From Hirsutella rhossiliensis (taxonomy: Eukaryota > Ascomycota > Sordariomycetes > Hypocreales > Ophiocordycipitaceae), in the NCBI RefSeq assembly GCF_020360975.1, contig NW_025408667.1:5642001-5706000 (forward strand): 64,000 nucleotides of DNA, in the 5' to 3' direction. The notes below the pieces were generated by a model. It worked only from the letters and a program-made list of their open reading frames with translations, searched no databases and was not told the origin of the DNA. The translations under genes were made by a program, and so were the position numbers. Within the stretch, counting starts at the first letter, position 1; each line of letters opens with the position of its first letter. This document shows, in pieces, positions 44,272 through 55,500 of this stretch.

Positions 44272-44396
44272 TAATATGTCGAAAAGCCTTTCTTTCCATG
44301 TCATCCAGGGCCGTCGGCATGCTCGTCTTGGTCGGATGTCATCTGCTTTGGTACTATAGTGTTCTTAATTCGTAACTCATCAATCCTTCTGCAACG

Positions 44397-44984
44397 CTAC
44401 TTGAGCGCCATGCCCCCGAATGCTCGATCCAACTCGGCACCCTGATCATGATCCGCTTGCGTCTCCGCCCTGGCTTCCCCCCGCCCTTGCGGCACCGAGC
44501 TCGGGCCAGGCTGTTGTGCCGACGGAGCACGTTCAGGCTCCAGCAGCCGCGCATCGCTGTCAAGCCATCCAGGCGCCACTCTCCGCTTCTCGGCCAGCTC
44601 CCGCTCCTTGATGCGGTCCTCGAACTCGCGTAGTTCCCGCTCGGCGTCCTTTTGCAGGTCCGTCACGTGATTGAGCAGCGCGTGGCACGACTCGAGGATC
44701 TCGTCTGGCGAGGCCGCGTGCCCGGAGCCGGAGACGACAAACCGGGGCTTGGGCTGCTCCGAGGAGCCGTTGTCGGCCGCCGTCGGGATGCCGAGCGAGG
44801 ACGGCGGGATATTGGACGGCATCGTCTTGTAGTTGTAGGAGAGCGTGGTGGCGGTGGGGAGAGAGACAAAGGGCGAGACGGTGAGGGGGACCTGCTCTAG
44901 CAGGGGATGGGGGCCTTGAGGTGGCTGGGTCAGCTGTGCCGCAGCGGGCATCGTAGGCATTGGAGGCTCACGGTTGCTGTACAT
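44397..44984 (-). CDS. Conserved-looking coiled-coil protein of unknown function
   Basis: One exon, 195 residues, ATG 44,984. The N-terminus is Pro-rich (QLTQPPQGPHPLL). The centre is a helical, highly charged segment with heptad character (HALLNHVTDLQKDAERELRE, FEDRIKERELAEKRR), followed by VAPGWLDSDARLLEPER and a polar tail with a GMALK end. No signal peptide or membrane segment. The gene is divergent from the ICln-like gene with 373 nt between starts. The charged helix and APGWLD motif suggest a conserved small protein that binds a partner, but I cannot name it. Confidence 0.65.
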   Translation of the reverse strand: MYSNREPPMPTMPAAAQLTQPPQGPHPLLEQVPLTVSPFVSLPTATTLSYNYKTMPSNIPPSSLGIPTAADNGSSEQPKPRFVVSGSGHAASPDEILESCHALLNHVTDLQKDAERELREFEDRIKERELAEKRRVAPGWLDSDARLLEPERAPSAQQPGPSSVPQGRGEARAETQADHDQGAELDRAFGGMALK

Positions 44985-45357
44985 GCTTTGGTGGCCGCTA
45001 GATCCACGCTGGCCATGCAGTCGCGCGAGGTGGCTTGGGCTAGATGCGTTTGGCCCGGCGTAAGGGGCGCTTGTCGCACTCAGAAAGAGCGGTCGTTCGC
45101 TGTAATGGTCCGGGATGCAAGACGCCGCGTCGAAACGTGTCGAGAAGAGAGATGGGGAATCGGGGATGAGGAATCGGGGACGTTAGAGCGATAAGCAGCT
45201 GCTCGTATCGATAGGCTGATAGGCCTAACATTTTCTCGCCCTGCCCCTCACTGGCAGCGCGGTTCACGCTTCAAGCTACGAGGCATCGCCTTTCTACGAA
45301 ACAACAAAAGCCTCGCGCCGACTTCGCCAGCCAAACGGCTGCGGTAGAATCCCCGCC
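44985..45357. promoter_or_regulatory. Bidirectional promoter
   Basis: These 373 nt between divergent start codons (44,984 minus, 45,358 plus) have no room for another gene. Shared regulation is possible. Confidence 0.55.
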
Positions 45358-46323
45358 ATGCTCGCCACGACCATCCGCGCGCCCCCCTCGGTGGAGGACT
45401 ATGTGCCTCTTGCCGAGTACCAGTCGCAGACGCCCGAGTCCTTTGCCGACGGCAAGCCCGTGCTGCACTTCCACCTCCAAGGCGCGACGGCTTCGGTCCC
45501 AAAGTCGCAGTGTGGCCGCTTGGCCCTGTTCCCGGCAGACATGGTGCCTGCAGCCGACGAGGACGCCCAGGCCAACGGGCAAGCCGACGAAGAGCAGCCT
45601 GTGAAGCAAAAGGTCGATGTCTTTGTCAACTCAGAGTAAGCAGCCACGGCAATCAGGGACAGCCGCATGGCTGACCAGAATGACAGGAGCTTTACCGTCT
45701 TCAGCCAGCAAGCCGAGGCTGGGGTTTCGATCCCGTATCCCTCCATCTCGATCCACGCAGTCAAACACGTCGCCGGCGAGGCCGAGGGCAGCCGCATCCA
45801 GGCAGTCTGGATGCAGCTCGAGTTCTCCGACGGCGGCGCAAACGACGACGACTTCAGCACCGTCGAGCTGACCATTGTTCCCTCGAGCCCCGAGGGCAAT
45901 GCGATGCGCACCGCTGCGCAGCAGCTGTACGACGCCGTGTCCAACTGTTCCGACCTGCATCCCGACCCCGACGACGCAGATGACGACGATGGTGAGTACG
46001 ATGGCATCGTCTTCGAGGGTGGCGCTGAGCACGAGGCGCTGGAGGGTTTCGCGGGGGTCTTGCGCGGCTCATCGAACGGGGGCTTGCCGCCGCCGATGCC
46101 CGGCAGCGGGGGATGGATCACTGCGGACAATGTGCACGAGTTCTTTGACGGCGACGGCAACTGGCTCGGCCGTGACGGAGAGGCCCAGGACGGCGCCGAC
46201 GGCGAGCTGGGTGAGGGCGCTGGTAGAACCCGCCCTCGCGACGAGCTGGAGCCGGACGGCGCCAACGGCTACGACGGCGCAAACGAGGATCAAGACATGA
46301 AGCGGCCACGAGTCGACGAATAG
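45358..46323 (+). CDS. ICln/Voldacs-domain protein (methylosome subunit-like)
   Basis: Two exons: 45,358-45,635 and 45,687-46,323, 304 residues. The 51-nt intron ends in AATGACAG and joins VNSE to SFTVFSQQ. The fold is PH-like: the N-terminal strand region reads YQSQTPESFADGKPVLHFHL, then SISIHAVKH, then a long acidic IQAVWMQLEFSDGG strand. Acidic clusters (DPDDADDDDGEYDG) and a terminal basic KRPRVDE follow. This matches pICln, which delivers Sm proteins to the PRMT5 methylosome for snRNP assembly. Fungal members are annotated as regulator of volume decrease after cellular swelling. Acts in cytosol and nucleus. No anomalies. Confidence 0.8.
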
Positions 46324-46805
46324 AAAACGAAGAACGTGACCGAGCCTCGACACGAGGCCGACGCAAGGGCGCGCGGCGTTTCAGGACAGGACAAGGACAA
46401 ATAGGGCAAACGAGAATACCAGGGCTCGGTGCTTAGGTGCGGAAAAGTCTTATGGCGTTCGCGACAGAGTAATAAACACTAAACCTCCTCGACAGGAGTC
46501 ATTAATTTTTAAGGCCTCGACATCATAGATGCTACTATGAACCGAATCCGAGCCGCGGGGTTTCTACTCCCGAGACGTCAAATGCATCGCCAATATTCTA
46601 TGTGTAATGAAGAAGATTTCTTTTCAAAAGTTTAAAAGAGAAATAGGGGTTGCGAAGAAGAGTAGGAAGGAAGAAGAAAGGGGGGGTGTTTATAGAAAGG
46701 AAAGGTTACTGGAGAGGATGTGCTTGGCACTGCACGTCTGTGCTATATCGGCTGTTGTCGTCGTCGTCGTCCTCTTCTTCCTCCAGCCCAGCCTGTCGGG
46801 GATGC
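46324..46805. other. Convergent 3' flanks
   Basis: A spacer between the ICln-like gene (plus) and the large membrane protein gene (minus). AT-rich with an A-rich stretch at 46,607-46,690. No gene supported. Confidence 0.5.
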
Positions 46806-49800
46806 TCACATCCTCGGGCACCGCTTCCGAGACTCTCCGTCAGACGAGAGCGTGGCAGGGGAGCCGTCCCGCTCGCGGCGGCCGAGGCCATCGACGCGGC
46901 CTTGGCGGCCGTCGGCGATGCGCTTCTCAAACGCGACGGCCAGGTTCTTAACCGGCCCGGGGACGAGCTTCTGCCTGATGCCGGCGGGGGCGGCGGGGGC
47001 GGCAGGGGCGGCAGAGGCGGAGACGGTGGCTGGCGACAGCGGCACGGTGCACGAGCCCGGCAGCGGGACCCGCATCTCGCGGTTCGCGCTGCGACGGGGG
47101 TTCTTCAGGCCCGGCACCGGAGGCGGGCCCCCGTCGACCCGCGGCGCCTTGAGCACCTCGAGGCCTTGGTTCTCCTTGCCGTGCTGCTGCTCCTTGCCGA
47201 GGCTGTCCCGGCGCTGCTGGTGCTGCAGCAGGAGCCGGTCCCGATCGCTGCTGGGGCGGGCGGCGGCGGTGGCGGCGGAGCGGCCGTCGGCCGAGGCGGA
47301 CTTGCGGTGGTGGTGGGGCCGGTGCTTGGGCGGGCTGTTGCCGATGTTGAGGTAGTGCCGGCTCCCGATGGCGCTGGGTCGCGGCATCGGCCGCCCCTGC
47401 GCCTGAGACATGGCCGCCGCCGCCGCCGCCGCCACGCCGCCGCTGAAGAGGCTGGGCAGCGTCGGCGAGTCGGCCATGTCGACGCCGCCGCCCACGGCCG
47501 TCGACGCAACAGACGCGGCGCTGTACGAGCTCACCATGCTGTTCATCCGGCGCAGCTCGGCGATGGTGTTGCCCAGCGTTTGCGGATACTGCTGCTCGCG
47601 CGCAGAGCGCGATGTCGGACACCTCGACGGCGAGCCCCCCGCGACCGACACCGACGGCGCCATCGAGTACGACGAGCTCGACGCGGACAGCTTGCGCTCC
47701 ACGGAACACGGGCTCGGCATTCTGGCCTTGTTGCTGCTGCTATTGTCCCTGGGCCGCGGCGACAAGGGCGTCGCGACTATGGACCCGTCCGGCGCCGTCA
47801 CCGTCGTCGGCGGACGCGGCAGGGCCCGCCGCGGCGACGACGTGCACAGCAGCATGGACAGGATGTCGTGCTCGTTGTAGGGTGACGACGACGCTGCCGA
47901 CGACGCCGCGCTGTGCCGCTTGGGCGGCGTCACGGGGCTCGCCGTCGGCGACCGCCGCCTGTCGTCGCCGTGGAGCCACTCGCGCCGCGGCGTCTCGCAC
48001 GTGGGCTTCTGCGTCACGTCCGAGTCGTCGCCCGAGTCAGATGCGCTGTGCACCGAGTCGGTCGTGAAGCTCGACTCGGACGCCGCGCCAGTCATGCCGG
48101 ATCGCCGCTGCAGCTTGCGCCGAGCCGCCTCATCGTCCTTGGAGCAGATCCCCCCCTCGTCTGATGTTGTTTCCGACGACGACGACGACGACGAAGCCTG
48201 CCGGGGCTTGGTGTCCGACGGCGGCGGCGGCAGCACCGGCCATCGCCGACCGCTCGTCGTCGCCCTCTCGCCGTCGCGGTACAGCGCGTGCAGCGAGTTT
48301 GCAGATATCGGCCTCAGGGGCTTGGCGCCCGCCGCCGGCGAAGTCTGCATCCTCTTCTCCATGCTGCGCGGGCTGATGGTCTTGATGCGCCGCAGCGGCC
48401 GCGGGCCCGACAGCTGCGGCTTGGACTGCCAGCTAGGCGCCTGATACGGCCCGTTGCCCACAAAGGGGTCCTGCCAACTGGGCTGCGCTGGTGCTGCTTC
48501 CTGGGAGCCGGTCTCCCCTCCTTCTTGGTGTTGTTGTTTTTGTTGCTGTTGTTGTTGTTGTTGTTGTTGCGACTGCTGGTCCTTTCCCTCCTCTGGCTCG
48601 CCCACGCTGTACAGCGTCGACAGCGAGCTCGAAGCATCGCTGTCCCTCGACCGCGGCCTCTCCGGGCTTCGATGCGGGCTTCGCTGCGGGCTGCGCTGCG
48701 GGCTGCGCTTCGGGCTCAGCTGGCTCTGCCACTCATCTTCTCCCCGCGGCTGCTCCCACTCCTGGCCCCGTAGCCTGCTGGGGCTCGACAGCCCCCCCGG
48801 CAGCTCAAGCTCCTGCGTGGCCTCGGCGATGAGGCTGTCGGCCGCACTATCGACCGAGGCAGCCGAGGCGTCGCGGCCCAGCATCGCCTGGCCAGTCGTC
48901 GGCGTCGGCGTCGTTGTCGAGGAAGTGCTCATCACGCCGCCTCGCTTGGTCGGGCTCGGCGTCGAGCGGCCGGCCCGGGAAGATGCCGTGCGGCAGCTCC
49001 GCGGCGTCTTGGTCGGCGACGACCACGGCGTCATGGCAGGCGAAGGCCCGCGCGATCGTTCCCGGAGCCGCTCATCCGTCGACCGCAGAATATCTCGCAA
49101 GTCCGTATCCGTCGCCACCACCAGCCACGAGTTCGCATGCACGGGCACCACTCTCGCCCTATCCCGCAGCGGCGGCGGAGGCGGCACGTCATCCTCCGGC
49201 CTCGGCTGCAGCACGGCCTTGGTCAGCGCCGGATCCGACTGCGTCCTGGGAGGATGCCGCTTCTGCATGTCCATGTCCTGCATCATCGTCGGCAGCGGCG
49301 GCGCCGGAGGCGGCGGCATCGGCTGGGACTGGTGGCGATGAGCATGTCCCCCCTGCGGCTGCATCTCAACCGCCTCGCCCTGTTCCGCGGTGACGAGGTT
49401 GGGCAGCGTGCGCACGCGGCCGAACCAGCCATCTCTGCTGAAGCGTTTTTCCCGCAGGCTCTTGCGCGGCTTGGGCGCCTGGCCGTCGTCGTCGTCGACC
49501 CAGACCTGCGAATGCGGCCTCCTGTTGCTCGGCGCGCGGAAGAAGTTGAAGCTGTTGTAGGTGGGCAGGGGCGGCAGCACAGGCGGCATGGCGAGGGAGC
49601 GGCGGCTGGAAAAGGCCGTCGGCAGAGCACTCGTCGACTCCACGAGGCGCCGCTTGGTCAGACGAGACGACAGGCCACGCATTTCGTCGACGGACCGGGC
49701 ATAGACCGTCGTCCGGCACGGCTGGCGACGATGGTTGATGCGCCACGCCAGCAGAAGCCCGATGGCCATGAACAGCAAGGCACCGCCCCCGAGCGCAATC

Positions 49801-49865
49801 GCCAGCAGCCATCCCAGCCCCAGCCCTCTCGGCTCCTCTCTCGCCAGGATATTCGGGTCCGTCAT
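46806..49865 (-). CDS. Large single-pass membrane protein with disordered cytosolic tail
   Basis: One exon, 1,019 residues, ATG 49,865. After a short N-terminus (MTDPNILAREEPRGLGLG) lies one hydrophobic segment at about 18-42 (WLLAIALGGGALLFMAIGLL) followed by basic residues. The remainder is predicted disordered: Pro/Ser/Arg-rich with the repeat SPQRSPQRSPHRSPERP, a Gln run (11 or more Q), Ser-rich and Asp-rich runs and a Gly/Pro/Ala C-terminal part. No catalytic motif. The layout suggests a signal-anchor protein with a long phosphorylation-prone tail, perhaps a polarity or septum factor. That is conjecture from composition. The conserved-looking piece ELRRMNSMVSSYSAASV may be a docking site. 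Unbroken over 3 kb, so probably real. Confidence 0.7.
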   Translation of the reverse strand: MTDPNILAREEPRGLGLGWLLAIALGGGALLFMAIGLLLAWRINHRRQPCRTTVYARSVDEMRGLSSRLTKRRLVESTSALPTAFSSRRSLAMPPVLPPLPTYNSFNFFRAPSNRRPHSQVWVDDDDGQAPKPRKSLREKRFSRDGWFGRVRTLPNLVTAEQGEAVEMQPQGGHAHRHQSQPMPPPPAPPLPTMMQDMDMQKRHPPRTQSDPALTKAVLQPRPEDDVPPPPPLRDRARVVPVHANSWLVVATDTDLRDILRSTDERLRERSRGPSPAMTPWSSPTKTPRSCRTASSRAGRSTPSPTKRGGVMSTSSTTTPTPTTGQAMLGRDASAASVDSAADSLIAEATQELELPGGLSSPSRLRGQEWEQPRGEDEWQSQLSPKRSPQRSPQRSPHRSPERPRSRDSDASSSLSTLYSVGEPEEGKDQQSQQQQQQQQQQKQQHQEGGETGSQEAAPAQPSWQDPFVGNGPYQAPSWQSKPQLSGPRPLRRIKTISPRSMEKRMQTSPAAGAKPLRPISANSLHALYRDGERATTSGRRWPVLPPPPSDTKPRQASSSSSSSETTSDEGGICSKDDEAARRKLQRRSGMTGAASESSFTTDSVHSASDSGDDSDVTQKPTCETPRREWLHGDDRRRSPTASPVTPPKRHSAASSAASSSPYNEHDILSMLLCTSSPRRALPRPPTTVTAPDGSIVATPLSPRPRDNSSSNKARMPSPCSVERKLSASSSSYSMAPSVSVAGGSPSRCPTSRSAREQQYPQTLGNTIAELRRMNSMVSSYSAASVASTAVGGGVDMADSPTLPSLFSGGVAAAAAAAMSQAQGRPMPRPSAIGSRHYLNIGNSPPKHRPHHHRKSASADGRSAATAAARPSSDRDRLLLQHQQRRDSLGKEQQHGKENQGLEVLKAPRVDGGPPPVPGLKNPRRSANREMRVPLPGSCTVPLSPATVSASAAPAAPAAPAGIRQKLVPGPVKNLAVAFEKRIADGRQGRVDGLGRRERDGSPATLSSDGESRKRCPRM
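48529..48572 (-). repeat. CAG/CAA microsatellite encoding polyglutamine
   Basis: On the minus strand CAA/CAG units code for a run of Gln inside the large membrane protein. It is interrupted by one Lys. Length variation between strains is likely. Confidence 0.75.
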
Positions 49866-49889
49866 GGTGCAGCGCCGCCGCCGTCTTCG

Positions 49890-49921
<32 letters not shown>

Positions 49922-50649
49922 GTGGCCGGGCAGCTGCGACGAGTTGCGAAAGGGCTCATAGATGTGTGCCGTCCAAGCAACCCATCGAGGATGACAGGTC
50001 TTGATCATTTCCTTGTCGTAAACATCTCTCATCATGTCGCCGGCCCAAGCTTATTGCAACGGCCTCTGTGCAATCTCGCGAGGAATGCGTTGCCCAGTGT
50101 CACCCATTCCAGTCCATGGCCCACCCCGAACTCATCTCATTTTCGACCATTGTGCGCCGTACGGCGCCGCCAAGGCATGCTTGCCGGTCGGAAGCAGCGT
50201 CGAGACCTCATCTTGTGCCCTGAGTCAATGTTTTGCAGGGATATGATGTCGAGCTGGGATCTGTATATACATACGTAGGTGGTTTGGTGTTGTCTTCTCG
50301 GCGGCTGTCTATTAATACGGCCCCTCTCACCACGCAAGCAGGGCCTCGATTAACAGCACCAGGGCACTTGATGTGGTCTTTTTGCCGCCAGATTAGCAAT
50401 CATTTCTTACGCTCCGCAGGCCGAAGCAGAGCGTATAATTTCCAAAATTGCAGAGTATTATGGCCACGAACGTCTCTAATAGAGCTATCACTGTATAGTC
50501 TAGGACACGCTATTGTCCCCGCCGCGTTTGGTAGTATCCCCGATCGGGTAAGGCGCCCTCTCCGGGCCCCGCCCTCCAAGAGCCGTATAAATAGACCGAC
50601 CTCAAGTTATCCTCCCCGTTTTCTTATACTCTAGACGTCTCTCCTCCCC
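49866..50649. promoter_or_regulatory. Promoter of the large membrane protein gene and right edge of the island
   Basis: The minus-strand gene starts at 49,865. No other gene is supported. A (GTC)n-type microsatellite lies at 49,886-49,922. At 50,580-50,700 a TATA box and pyrimidine tract face right, into RIPed DNA. Confidence 0.45.
50586..50593 (+). promoter_or_regulatory. Orphan TATA box at the RIP boundary
   Basis: TATAAATA is followed 40 nt later by a CTCTCCTCCCCTTTCTCTCC tract typical of fungal transcription starts. Beyond it the sequence turns TpA-rich and no open frame follows. It looks like a promoter whose gene was lost to RIP. Confidence 0.35.
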
Positions 50650-51950
50650 TTTCTCTCCCGTCGCCTCCCTTATCTTTAGCCGCTATCCCCCTACTAGGCA
50701 TCCTATCTTTATATATTCCCGCCTATAGCTAATCCGACCTTTACGATCTTATTATTTTCCGCTAAGATAGTCTATTTCTTATACTATAGTTTTTATCCTA
50801 TAAGCGCTCCTTTTAATATATCTTATATATATATATATATATATTTATTTATTTATTACTCCGTTTAAATAATCTTTTTATATTAAAGCTTAGCCCTCTC
50901 TTATAATAGAATAGCGTTAAATAGTTACTAGGAAGCTTATTTAAAATTATTTTATAACCTTAGAATTAACCTTTTATTATTCTCTTAAATCCCTTTATTT
51001 AATTAAAATGTCTACTTATATACCTATTCTTTAAAAGAAATATAGGTATTATTAGTTATTAGGAACTCTATTTAATATAGAGACTTAAAGAAAAATAATA
51101 ACTTATTAGCTAATAGTAAGAATATTATATTTATTAGACTATATTAATAGCTAATCTAAGAGGCTTTTATTATATATAAAAAGCTAGTAGTAGCTAATTC
51201 TTTAACAATCTAGTATTACTTTATAAATAAGTATAGTAAGTTAATATATTAATATATTAAATTAGAACTTCTAAAATAATAGTTATATCTTAGCCTAGCT
51301 TTAGCGTAGTACCTTTCTATAGCCTATATTATTAGTAATAGTATAATTATAATTAACCTATAGCCTTTTATAGAGATTTATATTAATTAAGTAAGTATTT
51401 AGTATAGTTTTAACCTAAGAACTAAGATAGACTTATATTAAGAGATAAACCTAGATAATACTTATAAGTAGATCCTTAACTTTTTATATATAGGTAGTAA
51501 AAAGTAAGAATAAGATAATTAAGAGAATTAAAGCCTTATAATATAGTATAGAGATCTAATATATAAAACGCTAGGTAGACCTAAAAGTCCCGAAAGATAG
51601 TACTTTATTAATAAGCTTACTTATCTTATAGTAATATTACTTAGATAATATAAGTAAAGGGGTTTTCCTACTATAAATAAAGTAGCTATAATATACTCTT
51701 CTTATTATATAAGCTAATAGTAGTATATTAACTATAGAATAAATCTTATCTTATAGAGTAAGAAACGCTTATTATTTCTTATATTATTTATTTCTTATAT
51801 TATTATATTTTAATTAGGTTATAAGATATCGTATAATTAGGAATTAAAGAAATAACGTTTAGCTTAGAATACTAACTTAAGGAGGTAGTAAACTCTTAGC
51901 TAGTCTTTATACTCGTTTAAACCGAGCCCTTCCTATTCGGAAAACTTATA
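50650..51950. other. Heavily RIPed AT-rich block, identity unreadable
   Basis: Nearly every CA/TG is gone and stops fill all frames. There is a TA/AT microsatellite near 50,826-50,842. It must once have been repeated or adjacent to repeats, but I cannot name the element. Confidence 0.6.
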
Positions 51951-52239
51951 GATTAATATAGAGACAGTCTTCGGCTAAATAAGACGCTAACTTCTTACTA
52001 TTACTTTGATAGAGAATTAAGAGTCTTTCGTTGCCCGATTTATAGGGGATTTTCTGGCCGATCGTTTCTCAGTCATCTATCCTGTCCGTGCCTCTTGTTG
52101 TGTGACAGTTATGAGCTCGGGAGGCATTTTTCGCCTATAACTTCCGGAAACTGCGCAATTGGTCGTATGTCTTTACTGACCTCTCACCATCCGTGTTGCA
52201 ATCAGGATACGTACCCTTTGCACTTCACACGTCACTTTT

Positions 52240-52442
52240 CCCCCTTGCTTTTATGCGGAGGAGAAGCCGAGAGCAGCCGGAGGGACTTGACTAGGGCCTA
52301 CGATGCGCATCGAGAATCCGTAAAGAGGTGGCTAGAACGTGCTCGGAGCCTCGTACACATTTCCATGGATGTATGGTGGTGCCCTAAAGACTTTGATTAT
52401 ACACCAATAATTCATCGCTCGGGTATGTATTTTATGGATTAG
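52240..52442 (+). pseudogene. Fragment of a hAT-family DNA transposase
   Basis: The frame reads LTRAYDAHRESVKRWLERAR, SLVHISMDVWW and CPKDFDYTPIIHR. It matches the hAT segment in which a Val-Lys-rich helix leads to VHxSxDxWTSPN and a hydrophobic strand. The T of the WTSPN stretch reads W and the rest of the transposase is absent on both sides. Called from about 60 residues. Confidence 0.45.
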
Positions 52443-52546
52443 ATATTAGCAAGGGAATTATAAATCTATAAATCACAACTAAGATTCGATGAGGCAGATT
52501 CGAGAGCCATGAGGATATAGTCACGGCTCGCCCTCGCCGATGGCTG

Positions 52547-55500
52547 CTACGAGGCAATATTTAGCTCTAATAGGCGGGCGATGATGTCGTCTAGAACCCT
52601 CGTTGCTATGTCTAAGCTACTCGTACTACACGGCATCGAGAGCTCTAGAGTGTTTCTCCTTTCGTCTTTGCAGGGCGTCACATTAAGTCTTAATGGCTCC
52701 GGAGGGTCGGACCTATCTAGACGAACTGTGGTTAGGTATACGTCGTGGTCTGCGGTACGGGCTGTAGGCTCCGGCATGCCTTGGTAGTAGAAAACGCAGC
52801 CGTAGGACGTCCCGTCCGGAGATAGCCCTGCTAAAGATAACGTCGGACGATGCCGTCACGGATATGATTATAAGCACTAGGGGCGCACTGAAAACCGTGG
52901 CGGCCGTGATGCCTTAAGGATAGCGGCTAATGTTAACCGCCCTGCTAACCCGAATACGGCGTCCCGGCCTAGGATCTAAGCCCGGGGTCTCGATAGGGAG
53001 ATAGCTCGGTGGTGGGCTGCCTTAGAGAAGCGATGTCTAGTGTATAAAGCTCTCGGTAGCACGTAGAGATATGTGCCTTAAATAAGTCCAGAAGCTACTT
53101 ATAGTCGGGGGCGGACGTCCGTCGAGGAGTACTCCAATGCATTCTGCTATACGAACGAGGCTAATACCGTTATAATGGGCGTGTGATATAGCCATAATAA
53201 GCTAGATATTATGGCTCTACTAGCATTGAATTATTAAGAACCCAATAAAAGGCATTCTAAGATAGAGGGCATCGCCGAGGTCTTGCTAGCAGGCACTCTC
53301 GCAGGCGGCCTTTGAAGATTATGAGGATTTAATCAACTTAACTTAAGGCTTAGCATTCTAGAGGAAAACCTAGAGGTAAGCGTCTCCGTGCTAGACGAAA
53401 ATGCTTTAGAAAGAGTCGATATATTGGACTAGCCGGTGGCATACTCGAAGCAGGACCGTCTTATCCGTTGGCTGCCGAAACGCTATGGCAAAGTAGTTCC
53501 ACTCGGTCCGGGGCTCGGCTTAGGCGCATAGGATAGAATAGTGCTGGAATTATGTGACTGGCAGAACGTCCGTGATGGCCTTTTCGTCGGCGGATATCAT
53601 GGCAGATAGCTCGGCAGGGGTGGGGAGCGGAGTGCAGTGGGCGATCAAGGGGCGCGACGATAGGGAGGCAGTTTCCTCTGGTAATTCGCTGGCATCTTTA
53701 AGCTAACGGGCCATGTCGATAAGTTTTAGGTGGCGGAAAACCATAACGACGGAGAGACATAAGCCGAACTTGCGGGCATCCCTAACTAGTTCGATGGCCG
53801 CTACTAAGTCGCCTCCTATGTCGAAGAAGTTGTCTTGCTGGCTAATGGTCTCGACGGCCAGACCGAGCACTGTAGACTAAGACGATGCTAGATAACGTTA
53901 GCTATCCGTTACGGGCTGCGCGCTCCTTCTCCTCTACTGCATGGCATGGACCTTGGCTTGACTCCCGAGCAGTCTTAGAGCCTTGCGATCGATCTTGCCG
54001 GTGGGAGTGAGAGGAAGACGTTCTATAGGGACGAAAGAGGATGGAACTATGTAAGCGGGGAGGGTTTTCAAAAAACGCGTGGTTAGATCGCCGGTCCGGT
54101 AGGTCTGGCCTCTCCGTCCCGGCCTGGACGCCCCGTTCCATCTCTATAGCCACTCTGGATCGCGGACGAAGGACTTGGCCGTCTCGTCTGGGGAATTCGC
54201 GTAGCCCCTACCTCCTAGAGGCCCTTCGAGCACGAGCTCCCCTATGCCTCCTACGGGGCCTAACGCATCTGGCGGGACGTTGCTAATAATCCAGCCATTT
54301 AGCCCGCATATTAGGCCAAGGTTTACTTTGCTGAAGAAGTCGTGTCCGTATACGGCAACAGAGCTCGATAGGGTGCACTCGGACGGCCTATAGGACTTGC
54401 GCACGTCTACCTTGGAGCCCTAGCGTAAAATATCGTCTATAGAAAGCGGCTCCCCGCTAAAGACGATTGTCTCGACGCTAGGAACTGCCGATGGGTTAAT
54501 GGTTCGGGTAAGTGAAGGCGTCGTGTCTAGATAGTTGACCCTTAGGCGGCGGACTGCGCCTTCGATATCGTTAAAGCGGTTATGCTCCGAGGGGATATAG
54601 AGATATGCTCCCGTATAGATGATGTGTAAAAAGAGCTTCTAAGAGATGTTAAAGCTATACGAGGATAGGTCTAGGGCACGGGTCGTCGTTTTAATGCCGA
54701 GCCGTTGCTGTATATGGTCTATGGCGCTGTAGCAGTTGCTGTGCGTGATGACGGCCCCCTTAGGGGTGCTAGTGCTGCCTGACGTGAAGATAATATAAGC
54801 AGCGCTTTCTAGACTGGATTTGCGTAGCTATAAGTCGTCGGCGCCGTTTATATAGGGCGCAGCGAGTAAGTCGTGGTTGACGACGACGACTTCCGGGTAA
54901 AGGCGCCGGGAAACCATCCCTATTTAGCTCGATGCTAGGACGAGACGTGCGTTAACCTAACGGGCTATCTTAATCAGACGTTGTACTAGCTGCCGAGGGT
55001 CTAGCATAACGATAACACCGCCGGCTATAAGGACGGCTAGCATGGCGACGGGAGCTAAAAGGGATTTATCGCAGCATATAAGAACCGGGACCTCGGGCCT
55101 AGCGCCTTGCTAGACGACTAGCAGGTGAGCTAGTTGACGAGATCGAGTATGAAAATCTCGACAGGAAAGCTCGCCGTCCTAAGCGTTGATAGCCGTGGCA
55201 GTAGGCCACTCGGCGATGCGCTCCGTGAGAACATCACCAACGCATGCGTTGATTGCCTACGGAACTCGCCGTCCAGATGGCATGTAGGTCCTGCTGGCAG
55301 ACCATGCTAAGATGCATGAGGGCCACGTCGTCTGACCCGGCATGTGTGCAGAGCTGATTTAGCATATAGTCTAGCTGGTCGAGTAAGCGTCGCGCTTGTG
55401 TCGGATCTAAGACTTGTTGGTTAAAGCTGAGGTTGATAGCACGCTCTCTTAGCCCTCGAGGACGCATTCTACAATGGCGGCCACCGTGTTGCCGCTATGT

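Noticed and set aside
46650..47885. 411-codon plus-strand frame rich in Arg, Ala and Gly
   Set aside because: Low-complexity shadow of the large membrane protein gene. It starts in 3' flank sequence without promoter or motif.
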